A stretch of DNA of 17,494 bases from Halomonas halophila (GTDB lineage: Bacteria > Pseudomonadota > Gammaproteobacteria > Pseudomonadales > Halomonadaceae), in contig DJIP01000355.1 in assembly GCA_002433675.1 (NCBI GenBank), forward strand, positions 1 to 17,494. The letters run 5' to 3'. Shown one piece after another: positions 1 to 7,900 of this stretch. The notes under the pieces are model-generated. The model was not told the DNA's origin and searched no databases. It saw only the letters and a list, made by a program, of their open reading frames with translations. A program made the position numbers and the translations under genes. How positions within the stretch are numbered: the first letter of the stretch is position 1; each line of letters starts with the position of its first letter.

Positions 1-17
1 CAAGCCCGCATGGAAAC

Positions 18-104
18 TGGTGCCCGGAGCCGGGGTCGAACCGGCACGACCTAAAGGTCGAGGGATTTTAAGTCCCTTGCGTCTACCAATTTCGCCATCC
101 GGGC
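18..104 (-). tRNA. leuZ: tRNA-Leu (anticodon UAA), CCA encoded
   Basis: Read on the minus strand, this folds as a class II tRNA. The acceptor arms are GCCCGGA and TCCGGGC, followed by discriminator A and an encoded CCA (positions 18-20). The anticodon stem GGGAC/TCCC-type pairing presents TAA. A long variable arm (CGACCTTTAGGTCG) is typical of tRNA-Leu, and the T loop GGTTCGACCCC is intact. It is the last of three tandem tRNAs, matching E. coli leuZ at the end of glyW-cysT-leuZ. The symbol follows that synteny. Confidence 0.96.
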
Positions 105-133
105 AGGAACGTCGCCAGAGGTAAGGCGATAGC

Positions 134-150
134 GTCCGAAGGGATCGGAC
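134..150. other. Hairpin in the tRNA-Cys/tRNA-Leu spacer
   Basis: GTCCGA and TCGGAC form a perfect 6-bp stem around a 5-nt loop inside the 84-nt spacer between two co-transcribed tRNAs. It has no T-tract, so it does not look like a terminator. A role as a landmark for processing of the tRNA precursor is inference. Confidence 0.35.
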
Positions 151-188
151 ACGGCTTCTGGGAAGCGGGGCACACCTGAAAGGAAAAA

Positions 189-262
189 TGGAGGCTGGAG
201 TCGGAATCGAACCGGCGTACACGGAGTTGCAGTCCGCTGCATAACCACTCTGCCATCCAGCC
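189..262 (-). tRNA. cysT: tRNA-Cys (anticodon GCA), CCA encoded
   Basis: The minus strand gives acceptor arms GGCTGGA and TCCAGCC, U73 as discriminator (the known identity base for tRNA-Cys) and an encoded CCA. The anticodon loop is CTGCAAC inside a CGGA/TCCG stem. The D arm has AGTGGTTAT and the T arm GGTTCGATTCC. It lies between tRNA-Gly and tRNA-Leu, as cysT does in E. coli. Confidence 0.96.
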
Positions 263-287
263 TCATGAGTCATCCATCGTCTGATGA

Positions 288-362
288 TGGAGCGGGAAAC
301 GAGATTCGAACTCGCGACCCCAACCTTGGCAAGGTTGTGCTCTACCACTGAGCTATTCCCGC
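288..362 (-). tRNA. glyW: tRNA-Gly (anticodon GCC), CCA encoded
   Basis: The minus strand gives acceptor arms GCGGGAA and TTCCCGC, U73 and an encoded CCA. The anticodon stem CAACC/GGTTG presents GCC, and the T loop GTTCGAACTC is intact. It is the first tRNA of the Gly-Cys-Leu operon, and its 5' end lies 15 bp downstream of a consensus -10 box. Confidence 0.96.
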
Positions 363-377
363 CTGACTCGAGGACGT

Positions 378-405
378 ATTATACGGATAAGTCGGTGACT
401 GTCAA
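378..405 (-). promoter_or_regulatory. Consensus sigma70 promoter of the tRNA operon
   Basis: On the minus strand a perfect TTGACA (400-405) is followed, after 16 bp, by a perfect TATAAT (378-383). Transcription should start near position 371, about nine bases before the tRNA-Gly 5' end. The promoter lies between pgsA and the tRNAs, so the tRNAs can be transcribed independently of the uvrY-uvrC-pgsA genes. Confidence 0.9.
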
Positions 406-454
406 ACGCTTTTCCCTGAATTTTCTAATAGGCCCCAGATCGCCAAAGCGCTGC

Positions 455-1003
455 CTACAGCGAGCGGCTCAGGTGCGGCCAGGCGGCCCGCAGGTACTGG
501 ATCATCGACCACAGCGTCAGTATGGCGGCGGCGTACAGGGTGATAACGCCCAGTTCGGCGATCAGGTGCCCGGGAGGGAAGGCCAGCAGCAGCAGCAGGG
601 CGACCATCTGCAGGGTGGTCTTTACCTTGCCGATCCAGGACACCGCTACCGAGCCGCGCTTGCCCATTTCCGCCATCCACTCGCGCAGTGCCGAGATGAC
701 GATCTCGCGCCCGATGATCACCAGCGCCGGCAACGTCAGCCAGGCGGCGTCGTAGCGCTCGATCAGCAGTGCCAGGGCCACCGCCACCATCAGCTTGTCC
801 GCCACCGGGTCGAGGAAGGCGCCAAATGGCGTCGACTGGTCCCACTTACGCGCCAGGTAGCCGTCCAGCCAGTCGGTGATGGAGGCCAGACCGAACAAGG
901 CGGCGGCGGTCAGCATGCTGTACTCGAAGGGCAGGTAGAACAGCACCACCAGCAGGGGGATGAAGACGATGCGTGCCAGGGTCAGAATATTGGGAATGTT
1001 CAT
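455..1003 (-). CDS. pgsA: CDP-diacylglycerol-glycerol-3-phosphate 3-phosphatidyltransferase
   Basis: This inner-membrane enzyme makes phosphatidylglycerol-phosphate from CDP-diacylglycerol and glycerol-3-phosphate, the committed step to phosphatidylglycerol and cardiolipin. The 182-aa product has the full CDP-alcohol phosphatidyltransferase signature D-x2-DG-x2-AR-x8-G-x3-D-x3-D at D44, D47, G48, A51, R52, G61, D65 and D69. Hydrophobic segments flank the signature (about residues 8-26, 28-43, 72-82, 88-105, 130-142 and 150-170). I chose the ATG at 1003 because the protein then starts MNIPN, as in the family, and has the length of E. coli PgsA. An AGGA lies about 11 nt upstream. A further upstream in-frame start would add an unconserved tail of 21 residues. 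The gene follows uvrC after 93 bp. Confidence 0.96.
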   Translation of the reverse strand: MNIPNILTLARIVFIPLLVVLFYLPFEYSMLTAAALFGLASITDWLDGYLARKWDQSTPFGAFLDPVADKLMVAVALALLIERYDAAWLTLPALVIIGREIVISALREWMAEMGKRGSVAVSWIGKVKTTLQMVALLLLLAFPPGHLIAELGVITLYAAAILTLWSMIQYLRAAWPHLSRSL

Positions 1004-1041
1004 CGATACCGCTGTCCTTGCTGGAGGGGGCGTCAAGAAGC

Positions 1042-1064
1042 GACGGGCGGCGTTGGCGCCCGTC
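1042..1064 (-). promoter_or_regulatory. Strong hairpin between uvrC and pgsA
   Basis: GACGGGCG and CGCCCGTC form a perfect 8-bp GC-rich stem around a 7-nt loop in the gap between the uvrC stop and the pgsA start. The downstream side on the minus strand (GCTTCTT) is a poor U-tract. This looks more like a processing, stability or attenuation element than a full rho-independent terminator. Its function is inference. Confidence 0.5.
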
Positions 1065-1096
1065 AAAGTGGTTCATTCTATCCGTGATACCTTAAC

Positions 1097-2911
1097 TCAT
1101 CCATGCAGGGCACGATGAATTGTGTCTGCCATGGTGGCGCTGATGCCTGGAACCCGAGCCAGTTCGTCGCGGGTGGCCTGCTTGATGCCCTGGAGTCCGC
1201 CGAAGAAGCGCAGCAGTTCACGCCGGCGTTTGGGGCCGACGCCGGGGATATCCTGAAGGGTCGAGGTACGCCTGGCCTTGTCGCGTTTGGCGCGGTGGCC
1301 GGCGATAGCGAATCGGTGTGATTCGTCACGGATGTGCTGGATAAGGTGCAAACCCGGTGAGGTAGGCGACAGCGCCAGAGAGCGATCCACGGTCTCGACA
1401 AAGAGCGTCTCGAGGCCAGCCTTGCGGGTGGTGCCCTTGGCTACGCCGAGCAGGATCACGCCGTTGATGGCGAGTTCGGCGAGCACCTCTCGCGCCATGT
1501 TCAACTGGCCCTTGCCGCCGTCCACGACCAGGATGTCGGGTAACACGCCTTCTCCTTCGTTGAAGCGCTTGAAGCGACGAGTCAGCGCCTGCTGCATCGC
1601 TGCGTAGTCATCGCCGGCGGCGACGCCCTTGATGTTGAAGCGCCGGTAGTCGCTCTTGCGTGGTCCGTCCTGGTCGAACACAACGCAGGACGCCACCGTG
1701 GCCTCGCCGTGGCTATGGCTGATGTCGAAGCATTCGAGCCGTTGCGGCGTCTCGTCGAGCTCAAGCGCCTGGCGCAGGTCTTCGAAACGTTTGGCCAGCT
1801 GGGTCTGGTTGGCCAGCTGGCCAGCCAGTTGCTGCTCGGCGTTGGTACGCGCGAGTTCTCGCCACTGGGCACGGTGACCGCGGACCTTGTCGGTCATGCG
1901 TACCCGACGTCCGGCATTTTCGCTCAGCGCCCGGGCGATCAATTCGGCATCCGGCACGGCGTGGCTGGTCAGCACCTCGGCGGGAATCTCCCGGGCCTGT
2001 CCGAGGTAGTACTGACTGATGAAGTCTCCCAGCAGCTCCGGCTCCCCCAGATCGAGGCTGTTGGCGGGACTGTAGTGTCGCGCCCCCAGCAGTCGGCCCT
2101 GACGAATCGACAGCACCGAGATGCACAGGGCGCCCGGCTGGGAGGCCAGGGCAAAGGCGTCGGCGTCGCCGCTGCCGGTATCCACCACCTGGCGTTGCTG
2201 CAGACGGCGCAGATCCTGCAACTGGTCGCGCAGGCGTGCCGCTTCCTCGAAGTCGAGGGCTTGGCTTGCGGCCTCCATGTCGCGGCTCAGCTCCTGGCTG
2301 ACCGACTCGCTGCGTCCTTCCAGGCACTGGATGGCGTGTTCGATGTCGCGGCGGTAGTCGTCTTCGCTGATGTAGCCCACGCAGGGGGCGCTGCAGCGCT
2401 GAATCTGATACTGCAGGCAGGGCCGGGTGCGGTGTGCGAATACGCCGTCCTCGCAGTTGCGGATACGGAACACCTTCTGCATCAGTGACAGCGTTTCGCG
2501 TACGGCGCCGCTGGAGGGATAGGGCCCGAAATAGCGGCCATCATCGTGGCGGGTCCGTGCTCGCTTGTGTTCCAGTGCCGGGAAGGGATGACGGTCGGTG
2601 ACAAACACGAAGGGATAGGACTTGTCGTCACGCAACAGGATGTTGTAGGGCGGCCTGAGCTGCTTGATCAGGGTCTGCTCGAGCAGCAGTGCCTCGGTCT
2701 CGCTGTTGGTCACCGTGACCTGGATGTCGTGGATGCGGGAGACCAGCGCCTGAGTCTTGGTATTGAGTGCCCCGCGGAAATAGCTCGCCAAGCGGGCCTT
2801 CAGGCGACGAGCCTTTCCGATATAGAGGGTATTGGACTGGTCATCGAACATCCGGTAGATACCGGGTGATTCGCTGACGGTCTCGAGAAAGCGTCGGGCA
2901 TCGAAGGTCAT
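1097..2911 (-). CDS. uvrC: Excinuclease ABC subunit C
   Basis: UvrC makes the dual incisions 3' and 5' of bulky DNA lesions after UvrA and UvrB have located them. The 604-aa protein has the family's full length. The N-terminal GIY-YIG nuclease shows GIY at 17-19 and YIG at 30-32. Cysteines 153, 165, 173 and 177 match the spacing of the cluster-binding cysteines of E. coli UvrC. A UVR (UvrB-binding) motif lies at about 206-241. The RNase H-like second nuclease carries the CFDISH and LVVDGGKGQL motifs, and a tandem helix-hairpin-helix domain (IPGVGPKRR and VPGISA) spans about 554-604. It starts with ATG at 2911 and has only a weak Shine-Dalgarno sequence, so coupled or read-through expression with uvrY is likely. 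Confidence 0.98.
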   Translation of the reverse strand: MTFDARRFLETVSESPGIYRMFDDQSNTLYIGKARRLKARLASYFRGALNTKTQALVSRIHDIQVTVTNSETEALLLEQTLIKQLRPPYNILLRDDKSYPFVFVTDRHPFPALEHKRARTRHDDGRYFGPYPSSGAVRETLSLMQKVFRIRNCEDGVFAHRTRPCLQYQIQRCSAPCVGYISEDDYRRDIEHAIQCLEGRSESVSQELSRDMEAASQALDFEEAARLRDQLQDLRRLQQRQVVDTGSGDADAFALASQPGALCISVLSIRQGRLLGARHYSPANSLDLGEPELLGDFISQYYLGQAREIPAEVLTSHAVPDAELIARALSENAGRRVRMTDKVRGHRAQWRELARTNAEQQLAGQLANQTQLAKRFEDLRQALELDETPQRLECFDISHSHGEATVASCVVFDQDGPRKSDYRRFNIKGVAAGDDYAAMQQALTRRFKRFNEGEGVLPDILVVDGGKGQLNMAREVLAELAINGVILLGVAKGTTRKAGLETLFVETVDRSLALSPTSPGLHLIQHIRDESHRFAIAGHRAKRDKARRTSTLQDIPGVGPKRRRELLRFFGGLQGIKQATRDELARVPGISATMADTIHRALHG

Positions 2912-2972
2912 GGTCTGGTAAGGCTCACCCTGTCACATCACGTCAGGGGGGTCATGCTACCAGAGCCTGGCG

Positions 2973-2989
2973 GGGGACGTATCGTCCCC
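2973..2989 (-). promoter_or_regulatory. Hairpin between uvrY and uvrC
   Basis: GGGGACG and CGTCCCC form a perfect 7-bp stem around a 3-nt loop just after the uvrY stop. There is no T-run on either side. It could protect the 3' end of uvrY mRNA or attenuate transcription into uvrC. The structure is seen directly and the role is inferred. Confidence 0.45.
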
Positions 2990-2997
2990 GTTGCGGG

Positions 2998-3642
2998 CTA
3001 GTCTTCCTTGAAGCCTTCGACAAGCCCATGCCGCAGTCCCAGGTGGGTCAGCGCCACATCGGAGTTGACGCCGAGCTTTTCGAAGATGCGATAGCGGTAG
3101 GTGTTGACCGTCTTCGGGCTCAGGAACATGCGATCGGCGATGTCGGCGACACGCTGGGCATTGACGATCATCATCGCCACCTGAAGCTCGCGCTGGGACA
3201 ACTGATCGAACGGGTTTTCCTCGTGGTCGATGCGCGACAGTACCAGCCGTTGGGCGATCTCCGGGCTGACGAAGCGCTGTCCGGCGAACACCGCGCGGAT
3301 GGCCTTGACCATCTCGTCGTGTTGGGAGCCCTTGCTGATGAAGCCGTGGGCACCGGCCTCCAGCAGACGCTGGGCAAAGGCTTCCTCGATAAAGGCCGTC
3401 AGCACGAGGATACGAATGTCCGAGGTCAGGCGGCGGATCTTGCGAGTGGCCTCGAGCCCGCCAATGCCCGGCATGCGAATGTCCATCACCACCACGTCGG
3501 GATTGAGGCGGCGAGTCTGGGCGATGGCCTCTTCTCCGTCTGCGGCTTCCCCGACGACATTGATGTCCTTTTCTGCATTAAGCAGATGAACGATGCTGGT
3601 GCGTACCAGGTGATGATCGTCAGCGACTAGAACCCTGATCAA
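2998..3642 (-). CDS. uvrY: Two-component response regulator UvrY/GacA, TTG start
   Basis: This 214-aa NarL/FixJ-type regulator is the partner of the BarA/GacS sensor kinase. In gammaproteobacteria it activates CsrA-titrating small RNAs and so controls secondary metabolism, biofilm and carbon flow. The receiver domain (1-120) has acidic residues D8 and D9, phosphoacceptor D54 (VVVMDIRMPG), T82 and K104. A LuxR-type helix-turn-helix covers about 147-205, with recognition helix SPKTVNTYRYRIFEKL. The start codon is TTG (3640-3642), eight bases after a good AGGAG. No ATG fits, because the protein begins MIRVLVADDH at this position as in the family. Linkage to uvrC supports UvrY/GacA over other NarL-type regulators. 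Confidence 0.96.
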   Translation of the reverse strand: MIRVLVADDHHLVRTSIVHLLNAEKDINVVGEAADGEEAIAQTRRLNPDVVVMDIRMPGIGGLEATRKIRRLTSDIRILVLTAFIEEAFAQRLLEAGAHGFISKGSQHDEMVKAIRAVFAGQRFVSPEIAQRLVLSRIDHEENPFDQLSQRELQVAMMIVNAQRVADIADRMFLSPKTVNTYRYRIFEKLGVNSDVALTHLGLRHGLVEGFKED

Positions 3643-4179
3643 TGCCGATACTCCTGGAAAAGGTGAAAACTGGGATCATGGGTTTGACCGAGGCGAGCCA
3701 ATGCTCTTTGCGGGGTCATCTCATGATGATTCGCAGTAGACTGTCACAAAATGATCCTAAGGGGAATTGGGTCTCCGGGGGGCGACGGCGTTTTCTGCAT
3801 AGCTGCATTGATAGTGTGCTATATCTCTGATAGCGACAGGGGTGCCTTTTTGGGCGCTTGCCGCCCGAACACGCTTCCCGAGCCGCAACGTCCTGGCCAG
3901 CTTGAAGTGATGCGGCCTGTCGCGTTATTTCATGTTACCAGCCGCAGGGCAGGTGTGCAGTGTCAGCGTCGTGCAGCGACCGCCGCCACGGTGATGGCAG
4001 AGAGATCTGCGCGCGAAACCGTCATGAATTTGTGCCGACAGGCTATGCTGAAATTGACCGGCGTCAATGAAAGCATGATCGCTTCCACGGCACGCCTTGA
4101 TCTGCTGTGTTCTGGCTGGGTGGTGCGGCCCCGTGTCCGATCGAGCCCTCTGGATGGCCAGCCTGGCCAAGGTAGCGCC
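3643..4179. other. Intergenic region between uvrY and the DotN-like gene
   Basis: These 537 bp separate two divergent genes. I see no convincing gene in it. The open frame that runs through on the plus strand from 3751 gives a low-complexity, unconserved peptide before the DotN-like part begins. The stretch around 3790-3830 is AT-richer and contains a CTGCAT-AG-CTGCAT tandem and an ATAGC...GCTAT inverted repeat. No clear promoter for uvrY could be recognised on the minus strand. Confidence 0.6.
3818..3825 (+). promoter_or_regulatory. Possible extended -10 promoter for the DotN-like gene
   Basis: The plus strand reads TGC-TATATC, an extended -10 type element (TGn followed by a 4-5/6 match to TATAAT) in an AT-richer patch. 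No good -35 lies 17 bp upstream, which extended -10 promoters can tolerate. It would leave a leader of about 350 nt before the ATG at 4180. Weak candidate. Confidence 0.22.
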
Positions 4180-4929
4180 ATGTCCCGACCCCTGTCTGAA
4201 CGAGGCTCCCGCCTCGCTACCCTGTTGCGATTTCGCCTGGCGCGCCCCACCAGCGCCTATGACGTCCTCAGCTATCGTTGCACGGGGACACCTTGTGCCT
4301 CGCCAGGCGCGCGCGAAGCGGTCTGGGCCAGGGACGACTACCGTTGTCACTTTTGTGGTTTTCGCAGCGGCAAGTATCAGCAGACGGTGACCCTGGGGCG
4401 CGACAGCCGCGATGTCGATGATATCGTCACCGCCTGTCCATTCTGTGATCAGGTGTATCGCCTGGACCTGGTGCCGTCCATGCGTTCCGGTGTACTGGTG
4501 TGGCTGCCCGGGGTGACCCAGGAAGCTCTCAACCAGCTGGCACCCACCATTTTTGCTGCGCGTCTCGACAGGCGGTTCCAGCAGCAGGCCCGAGCCCTGC
4601 TGGAGCGTGTGATGGAGGCGCGAGCCGCCGCCAGAGAGCGTTTCGACAGCGACGATCCACTGGCTCTTGTCGAGCTGTTGAGAGCGGGCGCAGAGGCGAG
4701 GGCGGACGGCCTGATGCAGCAAGGCTTGCGTCTATTTCCGCTGGATCGGCGGGTGGTCAGTCAGCAGGCGCTCCGTTTCAATCAGTTCCCGCAGATGTTG
4801 GCCTACTGGCGCTCGCGGAGGGGCCCGCTCGGGGCCGAGCGAATCGCCGAAGCACTGGCGACGAGCGAATCGTGGCTGATGGCGGACGATGGTCCAGATG
4901 TGAAAGCCTCTTCCGTTCCGCCGACGTGA
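4180..4929 (+). CDS. DotN/IcmJ-like zinc-binding HNH-fold protein
   Basis: The 249-aa protein resembles DotN (IcmJ). In Legionella, DotN has a degenerate HNH-nuclease-like zinc fold and is part of the type IVB coupling complex with the VirD4-like ATPase DotL and with DotM. The diagnostic part is a double CxxC at C56-C59 (YRCHFCGF) and C86-C89 (TACPFCDQ), followed by a hydrophobic VLVWLP strand and a helical C-terminus. The DotN-like order YxCxFCGF...YQ...VTACxFC is preserved. The segment between the CxxC pairs (VTLGRDSRDVDD) has no histidine, so a working HNH nuclease site is not apparent. The ATG at 4180 has AAGG seven bases upstream. Upstream in-frame starts would add an unconserved leader. 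It converges on the STAND-ankyrin gene with a 14-bp gap. Similarity was judged from memory, not by a search. Confidence 0.75.
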   Translation: MSRPLSERGSRLATLLRFRLARPTSAYDVLSYRCTGTPCASPGAREAVWARDDYRCHFCGFRSGKYQQTVTLGRDSRDVDDIVTACPFCDQVYRLDLVPSMRSGVLVWLPGVTQEALNQLAPTIFAARLDRRFQQQARALLERVMEARAAARERFDSDDPLALVELLRAGAEARADGLMQQGLRLFPLDRRVVSQQALRFNQFPQMLAYWRSRRGPLGAERIAEALATSESWLMADDGPDVKASSVPPT

Positions 4930-4943
4930 TGTCCTAGCCATCG

Positions 4944-7900
4944 TCAGTCCAGCGGCGCGTGGATTCGCTCGGGCAATCCGGCAGCGATGGCTTCGTCGTC
5001 CAGCATCTCGATGTTGCCACTGGCGCTGAGAATGAAGCGGGCGAGAAAAAAGGCGTCGGCATAGTAGAGCGTCGCCAGGTAGCGATAGACGTCGTCGCCA
5101 TTTGCGGTGTCCTGGCGCGGCGCGTGACAGCTTCCGGCGACGATGGCCTGGATATCGGGATGGGCCGGTAGCAGCGGATCCTCGACCGAATCGACGATAT
5201 AGAAGGGGCCTTCCGGACCCCTTACGAAGAAGCAGAAGAAGCGCAGGTAGCCAAGCGCATTGGCGGCGCAAAGCCGGATCGGTTGGCGAGCGTTCAACTC
5301 GTGGATCGGAGGAGACGTGCCGGTCAGCCGAGTCAGCGGGCGCGGCGCGTGGTCGCCAGCCGCCCCTTCCTCGACGAAATACAGGGCCAGGCCCTTCGTC
5401 CAGTCGGGATGTTGCAGGCGTATCAGGGTGGCGTCGGGGTACCAGGGCAGTCGGCAGGCGTCGGCCACCAGTCCCTTGTCGGCGAGGTGTTTTCCGTCGA
5501 TACGGCTGCCGCAGGGCCAGTGGGACTCGACAAATGCCGGCCTGCAGCGCCGCCAGGGGTACTGCCAGGGGTTGCCCTCCAGGGCCGGGGCGAGAGCGCT
5601 GCGGGCAATCGCTGGATCGGGGACCATGTCGTTGGGGGAGGAGCCTGGGGACTGACCCTGGTCCGCATCCGTCGCAGGGGCGCGCAAGGCCGCCACCGCT
5701 GTCTCGATAGCCGCAGTGGACTGACCAGCGCCTTCGAGCCAGGCAAGTATCCTGGGGTCGGCCAGCGGGCCGTCCTCGAGGGCGCGTCCAGCATCGGCGC
5801 GAGTGCTTGTCCGGGTCAGACGTTCAGCATAGACCTGGGCGACGGAGCGTCCATCGCGGGTTCGGACCGCGGCATCGGCGTTGCGCTGAATCAGTGCCAG
5901 CGCGAGTGCAAACTGGCCTAGTGACAGCGCGATCAGCACCGGTGCGTCGCGGTCACCAGTGGCTCTGTCCAGATCGGCGCCGGCCTCTGCCAGCATGACA
6001 GCGATGTCCTTGAGACCGCCCTCGGCGGCCAGTTGCAAGGCGGTGACTTTGGGCCGTTCAGCGCAGGCGTCTACCTCTGCGCCGGCTGCTACAAGCCGTT
6101 CGACCAGGGGCTGATGAGCGTGTTGCACCGCCAGGTGCAGGGGACGCCAGCCTTGGGCGTCGCGGGCGTCAGGGTCTGCCCCCGCCTCCAGCAGTGTCTC
6201 GACCAGGTCCAGCGCGCCGCCGACACAGGCCAGGTGCAGCAGCGATGGCGTGGGTGGCGTGCTGACGGCTGCCTTTTCGGTAACTCCCTCGATGCCTTGT
6301 TCGTCGATCAAGACGCTGGCCGCCTCGCTTGCGCCCTTGAGGCAGGCGAGCTGGAAGGCGCTCATGGCGTGCAGGTCGCGGGCATCCACCGATACGCCGC
6401 CGAGACCCAGCAGCGCCGTGACGACCTCGGCTCGATCGGCCAGGGCGGCCAGGTGAAGCGCCGTGCGTCCCTCCGCAGTGGTGGCCTGCATGTCGGCCCC
6501 GTGGCGAGCCAGCAGCCTGATCAGTTCGGTATGTCCCTGGTCGGCGCACAGGTGTACCAGGTTCCAGCCGGCAAAGCGGTCGTGACCAGCCCAGTGCAAC
6601 AGCGTGTTCGGGTCGCTGCCGGCGCGCAGCAAGACCTCGGTACAGGCGACATGACCGCCGGTCACCGAGGCCTGCAGCGCGGTTTGATGGATCGGTTGTT
6701 CTGGCTTGGTGGCCTTTCGATGGTCCCTGGCGTCGAGCCTTGCACACGTCAGGCAGAGCAGTGCCAGGGTGTCCGGGTGGCCGTGCTCGGCGGCCAGATG
6801 CAGTGCCGTGCGGCCGTCACCGATCGTCGCGGCGGGATCGGCCCCGTGCTCCAGCAGTAGCTCTGCCACTCCGGTGGCGCCTCGGGCGGCAGCGATGTGC
6901 AAGGGCGTGTGGTCAAAGTCGCCGAGCTTGCCTGCTGGGACCCCCTTGGTGCCGTCCTTGCGCCAGACCTCCAGCCGCTCCCGGGCGTTTCTTTCCTTGT
7001 CCCAGTCCGCGGCGAGGGCGAGGGCATTGAGGTCGGCGCCGTGTTCGATCAGCCAGCGGGCTATCTCCGGATGATCATTGTAGGCGGCCAGGTGCAACGG
7101 CGTGGCGTCGTTGGCCAGCCTGGTGTCGATCTCGAGTCCCTGGGCCACCAGGGCCTCGGCGGCCTTCACACGGTTGCCGCGGGCGGCGAAGTGTAGATAG
7201 CTCCAGTGTGTCTGATGGGGGGCCGCCGGGTCGGCCCCGAGGGCTATCAGGTGATGGATGGTGTCGGCTCGATCGTTGGCGATCGCCAGTTCCAGCGGGG
7301 TCTGGCGGTTGGTGTTGGTGAGGTCGGGGCTCTGGCCGAGTTGCTGTATCAGGTAGTCGAGCACTCTGTGCTGGCCGGCGAGCGCGGCCAGGTGCATCGG
7401 TGTCTGGCCGTGGGGCGCTTGCTGCGCGTCCAGGCTGGCCCCGGCTTCCACCAGCTGCTGCAGGCAGTCGACGGCTCCTGCCTGTGCCGCCAGGTGTACG
7501 GGGCGCCAGTGGTCCTCATCGGCGTGGTCAGGGTTGGCACCGGCCGCCAGCAGCGGGTGTAACAGCTCGAGACGGTTTTTCCAGACCGCCCAGAAGGTCG
7601 CGGTGCGGCCATCCTTGCGCGGCAGATCGACCGCCTCGGGCCTTCTTGCCATCATGGCCTCGATGATATCGGCGCGCTGGTAGAACGTCGCCAGGATCAG
7701 GTGCGTCGGCCTGCGAGGGCTCTGGGTGACCACCGCCGCGGGATCGGCTTCCAGCAGCAGCAGGTTGAGGCAGAAGTCCCTCAGGCGGGCAAGCTCCCGG
7801 GGCGGTGGCGTGTCATCGCCGAGCACATCATGCCAGATCGCCAGCACCCGGGCCGCGCGATCCAGGTAGAGCAGTCGATAGGCGTTCCAGCGCGCGGCGT

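Noticed and set aside
284..1087. Plus-strand open frame of 267 codons across tRNA-Gly and pgsA
   Set aside because: It runs antisense through a certain tRNA and a certain pgsA; its composition is glutamine/glycine-rich shadow sequence with no recognisable domain.
1709..2488. Plus-strand open frame of 259 codons opposite uvrC
   Set aside because: Complementary to a fully conserved uvrC; a GC-rich shadow frame without domain features.
3849..3876. GGGCG...CGCCC hairpin next to a T-run as a terminator
   Set aside because: The T-run lies before the stem on the plus strand and reads as A on the minus strand, so it cannot be an intrinsic terminator in either direction.
3751..4179. Longer N-terminus for the DotN-like protein
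   Set aside because: The added 143 residues look unconserved and non-coding; the ATG at 4180 has a good ribosome site and gives a length closer to DotN.
3925..4722. Minus-strand open frame of 265 codons opposite the DotN-like gene
   Set aside because: No family resemblance; the opposite strand carries the double CxxC zinc motif in a coherent protein.
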